Assembly: GCF_012275445.1 (NCBI RefSeq)
Contig: NZ_JAAZQK010000004.1
Location: forward strand, 248,001 to 312,000
Direction: 5' to 3'
DNA length: 64,000 nucleotides
Source of the DNA: Rhizobacter sp. SG703
Lineage (GTDB): Bacteria; Pseudomonadota; Gammaproteobacteria; Burkholderiales; Burkholderiaceae_C
In this document: one piece after another, positions 1 through 9,402 of the stretch
Numbering within the stretch: position 1 is the first letter of the stretch
Layout of the letters: the number at the start of each line of letters is the position of its first letter
Notes under the pieces: model-generated
Told to the model about the DNA's origin: nothing
Databases searched by the model: none
Seen by the model: the letters and a program-made list of their open reading frames with translations, nothing else
Position numbers and translations under genes: made by a program

Positions 1-3000
1 CGAGCTTGCGCGTCGGCGTGCCGGCCAGCATCGCACCGCGCAGTCCCTTCAGCGGGCTCAGCAGGTGCATCACGCCCTTGCCGACATCCAGCGCCTGCGC
101 CAGCAGCGCGCGCAGCTCGGCCTCGTTGTCCTTGCCGATCACCAGGTCGCCGACCGGCAGCTCGACGGTGTGCTCCTTGAAGCGGTCGAGACGCGGCCAC
201 GGGTCGACCGGCAGGAAATCGCCGTCCACCCGCAGGTGCGTGTGGCCGCGCGCCTTCGCCCACTTCGCGAGGTCGGTGTAGACGCCCTTGCGGTTGACGA
301 CCAGCGGCGCCAGCAGCCCGACGTGCACGCCCTGGTGGTCGCGCAGCAGCTGCGCCGCGATGCTCTCGACGCTCTGCGGCCGCACCGGCGCGCCGTCGTT
401 GACGCAATGCTGGATGCCCAGCTTCACGTACAGCAGCCGCAGGAAGTGCCAGACCTCGGTGGTGGTCGCGACCGTGCTCTTGCGGCCGCCGCGGCTCAGC
501 CGCTGCTCGATCGCCACCGTCGGCGGGATGCCGTACACCGCGTCGACCTCCGGCCGGCCGGCCGGCTGCACGATGCTGCGCGCATAGGCGTTCAGCGATT
601 CGAGATAGCGGCGCTGGCCCTCGTTGAACAGGATGTCGAAGGCCAGCGTGCTCTTGCCCGAGCCCGACACGCCGGTCACCACGCTGAACTTGCCGCGCGG
701 GATGCTGACGTCCAGCGACTTCAGGTTGTGCTCGCGCGCATTGACGATGCGGATCGATTCGTCGCGCTGCACGTCGCGCGCCTTCTTCACCAGGTACTGC
801 AGCGGCACGCCTTCTTCCACCTTGTGCTCGTTGAGCCGCATCGCCACGTCGTAGTCGGCCAGCGCGCGGCCGGTGTGCGACGTGGGATGCAGCTTCACGT
901 CATCCGGCGTGCCGGTGCAGACCACCAGCCCGCCGGCCTCACCGCCTTCCGGCCCGAGGTCGATCAGCCAGTCGGCCGCGCGGATCACGTCGAGGTTGTG
1001 CTCGATCACGACCAGCGAATGCCCGGCGTCGAGCAGCTTGCGGAACGCCCGCATCAGCTTCGCGATGTCGTCGAAGTGCAGCCCGGTGGTCGGCTCGTCG
1101 AACATGAAAAGCGTGCCCTTCTTCGCGACCGGCTGCCGGCTCGCGGTCGTGGTCTGCGCCGCCTCGGCGAGGAAGCCGGCCAGCTTCAGCCGCTGCGCCT
1201 CGCCACCCGACAGCGTCGGTACCGGCTGGCCCAGCTTCACGTACTCCAAGCCGACGTCGACGATCGGCTGCAGCACGCGCAGCACCTCGCGGTCCTGCGC
1301 GAACATCTGCACCGCCTCGCTGACGGTCAGTTCCAGCACGTCGGCCACGCTCAGCTCGCGAACGACCTCGCCCGGCAGGCGGCGCTCGATCTTCACGTCG
1401 AGGATCTCGGCGCGGTAGCGGCGGCCGTCGCAATCGGGGCAACGCAGGTACACGTCGGACAGGAACTGCATCTCGACGTGCTCGAAGCCCGAGCCGCCGC
1501 AGGTCGGGCAGCGGCCGTCGCCGGCGTTGAAGCTGAACATGCTGGCGCTGTAGCCGCGCTGGCCGGCCAGCGGCTCTTTCGCGAACAGCTTGCGGATCTC
1601 GTCGAACGCACCGACGTAGCTGGCCGGGTTCGAGCGCGCGGTCTTGCCGATCGGCGACTGGTCGACGAACACCGCATCGGTGAGCCAGTCGGCGCCGAGC
1701 AGGCGGTCGTGCTCGCCGGGCGTCTCGGTGGCCTTGCCGAAGTGGCGGGCCAGCGCCGGGAACAGCACGTCCTGCATCAGCGTGCTCTTGCCCGAGCCGG
1801 AGACGCCGGTCACGCAGACCAGGTGCTGCAGCGGGAACTCGACCGTCACGTTCTTCAGGTTGTGGTCGCGCGCGCCTTCGAGGATCAGCTTCGGCGTGGC
1901 GTCGGTGACCAGCCGCTTCAACCCGCCCAGCCCGACCTGCTTGCGCGCGCCGAGGTAAGCGCCGGTCAGCGTGTCGGCACGGCGGATCTCGTCGGGCGTG
2001 CCGTCGAACACGATGTTGCCGCCGCGCTCGCCGGGGCCGGGGCCCATGTCGATCAGCCGGTCGGCGGCCAGCATCACCGCCGGGTCATGTTCGACGACCA
2101 CCAGCGTGTTGCCTGCATCGCGCAGCCGGTGCATCGCCTCGACGATGCGGTTCATGTCGCGCGGGTGCAGGCCGATGCTCGGCTCGTCGAGCACGAACAT
2201 CGTGTTGACCAGCGAGGTGCCGAGCGCGGTCGTCAGGTTGATGCGCTGCACCTCGCCGCCGCTCAGCGTGCGGCTCTGGCGGTCCAGCGTCAGGTAGCCG
2301 AGGCCGACGTCGCACAGGTACTTCAGCCGCGTGCGGATCTCGTCGAGCAGCAGCTTCAGCGCGTCGTCGAGCAGCGTGCTGGGCAGCGAGATGCCGTCGA
2401 AGAAGCGGCGGATGCGGTCGATCGGCATCAGCATCAGGTCGTGCACCGTCAGGCCGGGCAGCGCTTCGAGCTGCGGGCGCGACCACGCGGTGCCCTGCGG
2501 CAGGAAGCGCTTCTCGGGCGGCAGCACGCCGTCGGCATCCGGCTTGCTGCCCAGGCGCCACAGCAGCGCCTCGGTCTTCAGCCGCGCGCCGCCGCAGGTC
2601 GTGCATGGCGTGTAGCTGCGGTACTTCGACAGCAGCACGCGGATGTGCATCTTGTAGGACTTCGATTCGAGGTACTCGAAGAAGCGCTTGATGCCGTACC
2701 ACTGCTTGTTCCAGTTGCCCTTCCAGTGCGGCGAGCCGTTGATGACCCAGTCGCGCTGCGCCTCGCTGAGCTGCGACCACGCGGCGTCGCGCGGGATGCC
2801 GGCCTCGGCGGCGTACTTCAGCAGGTCGTCCTGCGAGTCTTTCCAGGCCGGCGTCTGGATGGTCTTGATCGCGCCGGAGCGCAGCGTCTTGCGGTGGTCC
2901 GGGATCACCAGCCCCCAGTCGACCCCGATCACGCGGCCGAAGCCGCGGCAGGTCTCGCAGGCGCCCATCGCGGAGTTGAACGAGAACAGCGCCGGCTGCG

Positions 3001-3802
3001 GCTCGCCGTAGCGCAGGTCGCTGTCGGGGCAGTGCAGGCCGGTCGAGAAGCGCCAGAGCACCGGCTCGGCCTGCTCGTCCGTCACATACACGTTGACCCG
3101 CCCGCTGCCCCGCTTCAGCGCCGTCTCGATCGCTTCGATCGCCCGCACCTTCTCGGTGTTCTGCAGCCGGAAGCGGTCCGCCACCACGTCGAGCACCTTG
3201 CGCGGCCCGGTCGGCGTCGCGACCTCGCGCTCCGCCTGCACGCGGGTGAAGCCGCTGGCCGCGAGCCATTGCTCGATTTCCTCGGGCGTGGTGCCGCCCG
3301 GCAGCTCGACCGGGAACGTGACCACCAGCCGCGGGTCGCTCGCCGCGGTGCGCGCCATCAGTTCCGCATGGATCGTCTCCGGCGTGTCGTGCCGCACCGG
3401 CTGCGCGGTCTGCTTGTCGAACAGCGCAGCCGCGCGGGCGTACAGCAGCTTCAGGTGGTCGTTCAGCTCGGTCATCGTGCCGACGGTGGAGCGCGAGGTG
3501 CGCACCGGGTTGGTCTGGTCGATCGCGATCGCCGGCGGCACGCCGTCGACCCGGTCCACCGCCGGCCGGTCCATCCGGTCGAGGAACTGGCGCGCGTAGG
3601 CGCTGAAGGTCTCGACATAGCGCCGCTGCCCCTCGGCGTACAAGGTGTCGAACACCAGGCTCGACTTGCCCGAGCCCGACGGCCCGGTCACCACCGTCAT
3701 CTCGCCGGTGCGGATGTCGAGGTCCAGGTTCTTCAGGTTGTGCTGGCGGGCGCCGCGGATGCGGATCACGCCGGTCATGTCATCGGGCACGACATCGGAC
3801 AT
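1..3802 (-). CDS. uvrA: Tandem-fused UvrA-like excinuclease ABC subunit A (5' part)
   Basis: UvrA-family ABC ATPase that recognises DNA damage with UvrB. The frame is open from the ATG at 3802 to the left edge (1267 codons, no stop), already longer than a normal UvrA of about 940 residues. Copy 1 has Walker A at residues 40-47 (GPSGSGKS), signature LSGGEVQR near 510, Walker B LDEPSIGLH near 540, a second Walker A GVSGSGKST near 663, a CPTC/CPDC zinc finger near 763-790, signature LSGGEAQR near 862 and Walker B FDEPTTGLH near 900. Near residue 1010 a second UvrA N-terminus begins (REHNLKSL, then Walker A GVSGSGKST near 1043). In copy 1 the first zinc-finger pair reads CPDS instead of CxxC. This matches the double-length UvrA paralogues known in proteobacteria. 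The canonical uvrA is presumably elsewhere. Divergent from the kinase at 3962. Confidence 0.9.
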   Translation of the reverse strand, partial: MSDVVPDDMTGVIRIRGARQHNLKNLDLDIRTGEMTVVTGPSGSGKSSLVFDTLYAEGQRRYVETFSAYARQFLDRMDRPAVDRVDGVPPAIAIDQTNPVRTSRSTVGTMTELNDHLKLLYARAAALFDKQTAQPVRHDTPETIHAELMARTAASDPRLVVTFPVELPGGTTPEEIEQWLAASGFTRVQAEREVATPTGPRKVLDVVADRFRLQNTEKVRAIEAIETALKRGSGRVNVYVTDEQAEPVLWRFSTGLHCPDSDLRYGEPQPALFSFNSAMGACETCRGFGRVIGVDWGLVIPDHRKTLRSGAIKTIQTPAWKDSQDDLLKYAAEAGIPRDAAWSQLSEAQRDWVINGSPHWKGNWNKQWYGIKRFFEYLESKSYKMHIRVLLSKYRSYTPCTTCGGARLKTEALLWRLGSKPDADGVLPPEKRFLPQGTAWSRPQLEALPGLTVHDLMLMPIDRIRRFFDGISLPSTLLDDALKLLLDEIRTRLKYLCDVGLGYLTLDRQSRTLSGGEVQRINLTTALGTSLVNTMFVLDEPSIGLHPRDMNRIVEAMHRLRDAGNTLVVVEHDPAVMLAADRLIDMGPGPGERGGNIVFDGTPDEIRRADTLTGAYLGARKQVGLGGLKRLVTDATPKLILEGARDHNLKNVTVEFPLQHLVCVTGVSGSGKSTLMQDVLFPALARHFGKATETPGEHDRLLGADWLTDAVFVDQSPIGKTARSNPASYVGAFDEIRKLFAKEPLAGQRGYSASMFSFNAGDGRCPTCGGSGFEHVEMQFLSDVYLRCPDCDGRRYRAEILDVKIERRLPGEVVRELSVADVLELTVSEAVQMFAQDREVLRVLQPIVDVGLEYVKLGQPVPTLSGGEAQRLKLAGFLAEAAQTTTASRQPVAKKGTLFMFDEPTTGLHFDDIAKLMRAFRKLLDAGHSLVVIEHNLDVIRAADWLIDLGPEGGEAGGLVVCTGTPDDVKLHPTSHTGRALADYDVAMRLNEHKVEEGVPLQYLVKKARDVQRDESIRIVNAREHNLKSLDVSIPRGKFSVVTGVSGSGKSTLAFDILFNEGQRRYLESLNAYARSIVQPAGRPEVDAVYGIPPTVAIEQRLSRGGRKSTVATTTEVWHFLRLLYVKLGIQHCVNDGAPVRPQSVESIAAQLLRDHQGVHVGLLAPLVVNRKGVYTDLAKWAKARGHTHLRVDGDFLPVDPWPRLDRFKEHTVELPVGDLVIGKDNEAELRALLAQALDVGKGVMHLLSPLKGLRGAMLAGTPTRKL

Positions 3803-3961
3803 GGGGGAGGCTTTCGGAATGCGAAGGCGAAGATTCTAGGGAGCCAGGGCGGGCGAGCACGATCGCGGGCCATTGGTCAGTAGCCGTCAGCAACCCCCGC
3901 TGACGTGGCGCAACACATCGGACACCGAAGCGCATTGCCCAGACGGAGTCCATTGGCTACC

Positions 3962-5956
3962 ATGCGCGACGCTTCGCGCGTGCCGTTTGCGTGTGGCGTC
4001 ATGAAAGCACCAGCAGTCCCTCCGCTTCCTCCCCTTCCCCCCGACAGCGGCCGCGCCACGCGGTTGATGGATGTCGTCGGCGAGGGCGTGTGGGAGCACG
4101 AACTCACACCGGGCCACCCCGCCCCCAGCGCCTGGCATTCGCCGCGCTGCCGCGAGCTGCTCGGTGCCGACCTGGCTGACGAGCCGTCCGCCATTCGCAC
4201 ACGGGTGGACCGGTCGGACCTGGCACGCTGGGATGCGCTGTGCGGCGCCGCGACGCGCGCCCCCGGCCACACCGTCGACGGGCGCCTGCGCCTGCGCAGC
4301 GCCGACGGCAGCCTGCGCTGGTTCCAGGTGCGCATGCGCGCCACCGCCGACGGCACTGCCGCGGCCGACCGGCTGAGCGGCAGCCTGCGCGAGCTCGACA
4401 CCGATGCCGCGCCCCACCAGGCCAAGGCCACCTTCCTGGCCCACATGAGCCACGAGCTGCGCACGCCGCTGAACGCGGTGCTCGGCATGACCGAGCTGGC
4501 GCAGCGCCTGGCCACCCACAACGAGCAGCGCGGCTACCTCGAACTGGCCCGGCAGTCGGGCCAGTCGCTGCTGCGCCTGATCGGCGACGTGATCGACTAC
4601 GCCCGCGCCGAGGCCGGCGAACTCGCGCTGCGGCTCGAGACCTTCGACCTGTCGCAGCTGCTGGCCGAGACCTTCCGCGGCTTCATGCCGCAGGTGCAGG
4701 GCCGCAGCCTGGCGATGCTGTACGACTACCTCGGCGAGCAGACGCAGTTCCAGGGCGACCCGGCGCGGGTGCGCCAGATCGTCTCGAACCTGCTGGCCAA
4801 TGCGGTCAAGTTCACCGCGCACGGCCATGTCGCGCTGGTCACCGAGCTGCGCCCGCAGCCCGACGGTCCGTGGCTGCTGCGCATCCAGGTGCACGACACC
4901 GGCACCGGCATGGACGCCGCCACCCTCGAACGCGTGTTCCGGCCCTTCGAGCAGGGCGACAACAGCGCGCGCCGCCAGCACGGCGGCACCGGGCTTGGCC
5001 TGTCGCTCGCGTGCAAGCTGGCCGCGCTGATGGGTGGCCGAGTGACGGCCACCAGCGTGCCGGGCCGCGGCTCGGTGTTCAGCGTCGAGCTGCGGCTCGC
5101 GGCGGCGGCCCAGCCGGCGCTCGCGCCGCACGCGCCCGGGCATGCCTGGCTGGTGGTGCGCAGCGCGACCACGTCGCCGTGGCTGCCGCGCCGCATCGAG
5201 CGCCTCGGCTGGACCACCGAGCTGATCCCCGACCTGGCGCAGGCCACGCGGCGCGCCCAGCTCGGCGGCCGCGCACCCGACTGCATCGTGCTGGCCGAAG
5301 ACGGCCTCGACGACCACAGCGACCTGGAGGCGCTGCGCCGCGCGCTGCCCGACAGCACGCGCGTCACGCTGCTGCTGCGGCCCGACTTCCACCAGCCGGT
5401 GCTGCTCGAACGGGCCGCGCGCAGCCGCATGGCGGTGCTGCTCAAGCCGCTGACGCCGGCCGAGCTGCGCACCGTCGCCAGCGCCGAGACGCGCCGGGCT
5501 CCGGCGCGGATCGAACCGTCGACGCCGATGCGCCCCGGCATGCACGTGCTGGTGGTCGAGGACAACCCGCTGAACCAGCTGGTGGCGCGCGAGATGCTGA
5601 TGGTGCTGGGCATGAAGGTCAGCGTCGCCGAGAGCGGCGAAGAGGCGCTGGCGCACTGCCTGCAACAGGCGCCCGACCTGGTGCTGATGGACATCCAGAT
5701 GCCGGGCATGGACGGCGTCGAGGCGACGCGCCGGCTGCGTGCGCTGCAGGCCGACGGCACGCTGCGGCCGTTCCCGATCGTCGCGCTGACCGCGCATGCG
5801 CTGGCAGCCGACCGGCAATCGAGTCTCGAGGCCGGCATGGACGAGCACCTGACCAAGCCGATGCAGTTCGAGAGCCTGCGCACGGTGCTGGATCAGTGGC
5901 GGCCCGATGACCCTGGGTTGACGGGCGACGACGAAGACGCGCCGACCGCGAACTAA
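3962..5956 (+). CDS. Hybrid sensor histidine kinase/response regulator
   Basis: Signalling kinase without transmembrane segments, so probably cytoplasmic. Order: PAS-like region (about residues 35-135), HisKA with phospho-acceptor His near residue 164 (SHELRTPLN), HATPase with GTGLGLS near 345, a degenerate receiver-like segment (about 395-500) with no clear acceptor Asp, then a true receiver with Asp near 577 (LMDIQMPGMDG) and Lys in LTKP. The frame is open from 3905. I chose the ATG at 3962, which has GGAG 13 bases upstream, but the ATG at 4001 is also possible. No cognate output regulator is adjacent, so the target is unknown. Confidence 0.85.
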   Translation: MRDASRVPFACGVMKAPAVPPLPPLPPDSGRATRLMDVVGEGVWEHELTPGHPAPSAWHSPRCRELLGADLADEPSAIRTRVDRSDLARWDALCGAATRAPGHTVDGRLRLRSADGSLRWFQVRMRATADGTAAADRLSGSLRELDTDAAPHQAKATFLAHMSHELRTPLNAVLGMTELAQRLATHNEQRGYLELARQSGQSLLRLIGDVIDYARAEAGELALRLETFDLSQLLAETFRGFMPQVQGRSLAMLYDYLGEQTQFQGDPARVRQIVSNLLANAVKFTAHGHVALVTELRPQPDGPWLLRIQVHDTGTGMDAATLERVFRPFEQGDNSARRQHGGTGLGLSLACKLAALMGGRVTATSVPGRGSVFSVELRLAAAAQPALAPHAPGHAWLVVRSATTSPWLPRRIERLGWTTELIPDLAQATRRAQLGGRAPDCIVLAEDGLDDHSDLEALRRALPDSTRVTLLLRPDFHQPVLLERAARSRMAVLLKPLTPAELRTVASAETRRAPARIEPSTPMRPGMHVLVVEDNPLNQLVAREMLMVLGMKVSVAESGEEALAHCLQQAPDLVLMDIQMPGMDGVEATRRLRALQADGTLRPFPIVALTAHALAADRQSSLEAGMDEHLTKPMQFESLRTVLDQWRPDDPGLTGDDEDAPTAN

Positions 5957-6102
5957 GTCGCGCCGAAGGCGACTGGGTGGACATTTCGTCCACTTGACGC
6001 ATGCTCGCGGCGGTGGCGTGTGAAAACATCCCGGCCTGCCGTGCGCCGTTGGGACAGCGTCCGTCGACACGGCGACACCATCCAGGGAAAACCGGAGACA
6101 TC

Positions 6103-7206
6103 ATGAAGAAACTTCTTTGCGTGCTGGCCTTGTCCAGCCTCGCGGCCACCGCGGCCGCCCAGATCGTGATCGGCCAGACCGCCGGCTTCAGCGGCCCGGC
6201 CGCGGCCGGCGTCAAGGAAACCACCGACGGCGCGAAGCTGTACATCGACTCGGTCAACGCACGCGGCGGCATCAACGGCCAGAGCATCGAGCTGGTCTCG
6301 GTGGACGACAAGTTCGACCCGAAGCTCGCCGCCGAGAACGCCAAGAAGCTGATCACCGAGAAGAACGTGGTCGCGCTGTTCCTGGTGCGCGGCACGCCGC
6401 ACACGCAGGCGATCGCGCCGCTGCTGGCCGAGTACCGGGTGCCGCTGATCGCGCCGTCGACCGGCGCGATGGTGCTGCACAAGCCGGTCAACCCGTACAT
6501 CTTCAATGTGCGCGCCACCTACCAGCGCGAGGCCGAACGCGCGATCCGCCACCTGAGCCTGATCGGCATGGAGCGCATCGCGGTGCTGCACGTCGACGAC
6601 AGCTTCGGCACCGACGCCGTCGTCGGCGCGGCGAGCGGCTTCACCGCGGTCGGCAAGCAGCCGGTCGCCATCGAGAAGTTCGACCGCGCGAAGCCCGATT
6701 TCAGCGCGATCGCGCCGAAGCTGGCCAAGCAGAACGTGCAGGCCGTGCTGTTCATCGCCGCCGGGGCGGCGGTGGCCGAAGGCACGAAGGCCTTGCGCGA
6801 CGCCGGCAGCCCAGCGCAGATCGTCACGCTGTCGAACAACTCCTCCAGCGGCTTCATCGCGCAGATGGGCGACAACGCGCGCGGCGTGATCGTCACGCAG
6901 GTGTTCCCGTACGAGCGCTCGATCGCGTCGCCGATCGTCAAGGAAGCGACCGAGTTCGCGAAGGCCAAGGGCCTCGAGGCGATGACGCCCGCGATGATGG
7001 AAGGCTATGCCGGCGCGAAGGTGCTGGTCGAGGGCCTGCGCCGCGCCGGCGGCACGCCGACGCGCGACAAGCTGCTCAACGCGCTGAACAACATGCACAA
7101 GTACGACATCGGCGGCATGGAAGTGAGCTTCAGCACGACCGACCACACCGGTCTCGATTTTGCAGATCTCTCCATCATCGGACCCGACGGCAAGTTCCGC
7201 CGCTGA
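6103..7206 (+). CDS. Branched-chain amino acid-type ABC transporter substrate-binding protein
   Basis: Periplasmic LivK-type ligand-binding protein (Peripla_BP_6), 367 residues, usual for the family. It has a Sec signal peptide (MKKLLCVLAL to AAA-QIV). The mature part starts IVIGQTAGFSGPAAAG and ends with the typical FADLSIIGPDGKF. ATG 6103 is preceded by CGGAG. The next gene is a close paralogue in the same direction. No permease or ATPase gene is nearby, so it is an orphan binding protein; ligand not predictable. Confidence 0.9.
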   Translation: MKKLLCVLALSSLAATAAAQIVIGQTAGFSGPAAAGVKETTDGAKLYIDSVNARGGINGQSIELVSVDDKFDPKLAAENAKKLITEKNVVALFLVRGTPHTQAIAPLLAEYRVPLIAPSTGAMVLHKPVNPYIFNVRATYQREAERAIRHLSLIGMERIAVLHVDDSFGTDAVVGAASGFTAVGKQPVAIEKFDRAKPDFSAIAPKLAKQNVQAVLFIAAGAAVAEGTKALRDAGSPAQIVTLSNNSSSGFIAQMGDNARGVIVTQVFPYERSIASPIVKEATEFAKAKGLEAMTPAMMEGYAGAKVLVEGLRRAGGTPTRDKLLNALNNMHKYDIGGMEVSFSTTDHTGLDFADLSIIGPDGKFRR

Positions 7207-7221
7207 GCGCTCTGCGCAGCA

Positions 7222-7245
7222 CGTCACGCCCGCCCCGGCGTGACG
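7222..7245. terminator. GC-rich hairpin between paralogous binding-protein genes
   Basis: Perfect 9-bp inverted repeat CGTCACGCC / GGCGTGACG with a 6-base loop, 15 bases after the stop of the first gene. There is no T-run, so it may be an mRNA-stabilising or attenuating stem rather than a classical Rho-independent terminator. Confidence 0.4.
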
Positions 7246-7356
7246 CGCAGACAGGCGTACTGCACGCAGGCACGCCCGCGCTGCCCGTGAAACCATGGCT
7301 TTTGCCGCGCGCTCTTGCGCGGCGCGATGCGTTCACAGACAGAGCGGAGACACGCG

Positions 7357-8472
7357 ATGAAGCAGTACCTCGGTGCGTTGGCCCTGGCGGCCACGATGAT
7401 GTCGATCGGCGCCCCTGCCGCAGCCCAGCTCCTGGTCGGGCAGACCTCCGGTTTCACCGGTGCGGCGGCGGCCGGCGTCAAGGAGAACACCGACGGCGCG
7501 AAGCTCTACATCGACTGGGTCAATGCCCAGGGCGGCGTGCACGGCCAGTCGGTGCAGCTGGTGTCGCTCGATGACAAGTTCGACCCGGCGCTCAGTGCCG
7601 AGAACGCGAAGACGCTGATCGTCGAGAAGCGCGTGCTGGCGATGTTCCTCGGACGCGGCACGCCGCATGCGCAGGCGCTGCTGCCGCTGCTGGCCGAGCA
7701 CCGCGTGCCGATGATCGCGCCGTCGACCGGCGCGATGGCGCTGCACAAGCCGGTGCAGCCCTACGTCTTCAACGTGCGCGCCACCTACCAGCGCGAGGCC
7801 GAGCGGATGATCCGCCACCTGAGCCTGGTCAGCGTCGACCGCATCGCGGTGCTGCAGGTCGACGACAGCTTCGGCGCCGATGCGGTGCAGGGCGCGATGG
7901 CCGGCTTCGACGGCATCGGCAAGAGCCCGGTGATGCTCGAGAAGTTCGATCGCAGCAAGCCCGATTTCAGCCAGTTGGCGCCGCAGGTGGCGAAGTCCGG
8001 CGCGCAGGCGGTGCTGTTCATCGGCTCGTCCGGCGCGGTGGCCGAAGGCACGATGGCGCTGCGCAAGGCGGGCTCGGCGGCGCAGGTGGTCACGCTGTCG
8101 AACAATGCCGCGAGCGGCTTCATCCGGTTGATGGGCGACTACGGCCGCGGCACCATCGTCTCGCAGGTGTTCCCGTACGAGCGCTCGATCGCGTCGCCGC
8201 TGGTCAAGGAAGCGCTGGAACTCGCGAAGGCTCGCCAGCTGGACGGCGTGTCGCCGGCGATGATGGAAGGCTTCGCCGCCGCGAAGGTGCTGGTCGAAGG
8301 GCTTCGCCGGGCCGGCCCGAACCCGACGCGCGAACGGCTGCTGGCTGCGCTGAACGGCATGAACCGCTACGACATCGGCGGCATGGAGGTCAGCTACAGC
8401 ATGACCGACCACACCGGGCTCGACTTCGCCGACCTGTCGATCATCGGCTCCGACGGCAAATTCCACCGCTGA
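7357..8472 (+). CDS. Branched-chain amino acid-type ABC transporter substrate-binding protein (paralogue)
   Basis: 371-residue LivK-type periplasmic protein closely related to the product of the preceding gene: shared stretches include AAAAGVKE, TDGAKLYID, NVRATYQREAER and YERSIASP. Signal peptide MKQYLGALALAA to AAA-QLL. ATG 7357 is preceded by GCGGAGA. The pair looks like a tandem duplication that has since diverged. No transporter membrane or ATPase genes are adjacent. Confidence 0.9.
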   Translation: MKQYLGALALAATMMSIGAPAAAQLLVGQTSGFTGAAAAGVKENTDGAKLYIDWVNAQGGVHGQSVQLVSLDDKFDPALSAENAKTLIVEKRVLAMFLGRGTPHAQALLPLLAEHRVPMIAPSTGAMALHKPVQPYVFNVRATYQREAERMIRHLSLVSVDRIAVLQVDDSFGADAVQGAMAGFDGIGKSPVMLEKFDRSKPDFSQLAPQVAKSGAQAVLFIGSSGAVAEGTMALRKAGSAAQVVTLSNNAASGFIRLMGDYGRGTIVSQVFPYERSIASPLVKEALELAKARQLDGVSPAMMEGFAAAKVLVEGLRRAGPNPTRERLLAALNGMNRYDIGGMEVSYSMTDHTGLDFADLSIIGSDGKFHR

Positions 8473-8475
8473 TGT

Positions 8476-8562
8476 GGGCCCCCCCAGTCGCTATCGCTCC
8501 TGCCCCCAAGGGGCGCCTCCCCTCGGCCCGGCGGAGCCGGATCCCGGGGAGTGGCTTGATGG
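8476..8562. repeat. GC-rich 3'-flank repeat, copy 1
   Basis: Intergenic block containing CCCCCAGTCGCT, GCTCCTGCC, GGCCCGGCGGAGCCGG and GTGGCTTGATGGG. The same words recur in the same order after the binding-protein gene at 18667 (copy at 19797-19942), and partly after the one at 17400. Probably a dispersed GC-rich repeat of the REP type. Confidence 0.5.
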
Positions 8563-8601
8563 GCACATCGGTGCGCTCGTGCATGCGTGCGGACCATGGC
8601 T

Positions 8602-9402
8602 CTAGCCTTTGCCGGGTCGCCACGGGATGAATGCGTTGGTCCGCGCCACGTAGTCACGGTAGTCTGGCCGGCGCTCGCCGATGTCCTTCTCGAGCAGCAC
8701 GACGCCGGACACCTTCAGCAACAGCACCGTCATCGCGAGCGGCGACACCACCGTCCACCAGCCGCCCGCGCCGCAGGCGAGCAGCCACAGGCCCCACCAG
8801 GTGCAGGCCTCGCCGAAGTAATTCGGATGGCGGCTCAGCCGCCACAGCCCGCGGTCCATCACCCGGCCGCGGTTCGCCGGATCGGCCTTGAAGCGCGCCA
8901 TCTGCGCATCGGCGACCGCCTCGAAGCCGATGCCGAAGACGGCCAGTGCAGCACCGAGCGCGTCGACCGCGCCCAGCGGCGCATCGACCGCGAAGCCGGC
9001 CAGGAACGGCGTCGCGACCACCCACGCGATCAGCGCCTGCAGCGCGAACACCAGGTACAGGCTCTTCAACGCGAAGTTCGGCTGGTTGCGCGCGCGGATC
9101 GCCCGGTAGCGGCGGTCTTCGCCATGTCCCCAGTTGCGCCAGCTGATGTAGACGGCGAGCCGCAGCGCCCACACCAGCAGCAGCGCGCCCATCCACCCCG
9201 CCCGCGCGCCGGTGGCCGGCAGCAGCAGCGCATAGGCGAGCGCCGCGGCGCCGATCAGCGCCGACCAGAAGCGGTCGACCAGGCTCGCATCGCGACGCAA
9301 CACGCTGCCCGCCCACGCGACCAGCGCCAGCGACGCGCTCGCCGCCAGGCCCCACGGTGCGACCTGCGGCAGCGCACCGAACGACGACCCGGCGCCGGTC
9401 AT
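8602..9402 (-). CDS. DUF1295 family membrane protein (steroid reductase-like)
   Basis: 266 residues with about six or seven hydrophobic segments. The DUF1295 hallmark is LSRHPNYFGE (about residues 188-197), followed by a WW/WGLW segment and the C-terminal YVARTNAFIPW. DUF1295 proteins resemble the 3-oxo-5-alpha-steroid 4-dehydrogenase / isoprenylcysteine methyltransferase superfamily; the bacterial substrate is not known. The start ATG (9402) overlaps the end of the upstream methyltransferase gene by 4 bases, so the two are co-translated. A role in modified fatty acids or sterol-like lipids is inference. Confidence 0.85.
   Translation of the reverse strand: MTGAGSSFGALPQVAPWGLAASASLALVAWAGSVLRRDASLVDRFWSALIGAAALAYALLLPATGARAGWMGALLLVWALRLAVYISWRNWGHGEDRRYRAIRARNQPNFALKSLYLVFALQALIAWVVATPFLAGFAVDAPLGAVDALGAALAVFGIGFEAVADAQMARFKADPANRGRVMDRGLWRLSRHPNYFGEACTWWGLWLLACGAGGWWTVVSPLAMTVLLLKVSGVVLLEKDIGERRPDYRDYVARTNAFIPWRPGKG

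Noticed and set aside
65-3883. Long plus-strand open frame (1272 codons) opposite the UvrA gene
   Set aside because: Composition is Arg/Ala/His/Gln-rich antisense shadow typical of GC-rich DNA; the minus strand carries clear ABC ATPase motifs.
3887-6070. Minus-strand open frame of 727 codons opposite the hybrid kinase
   Set aside because: No motifs and shadow composition; the plus strand has complete kinase and receiver motifs.
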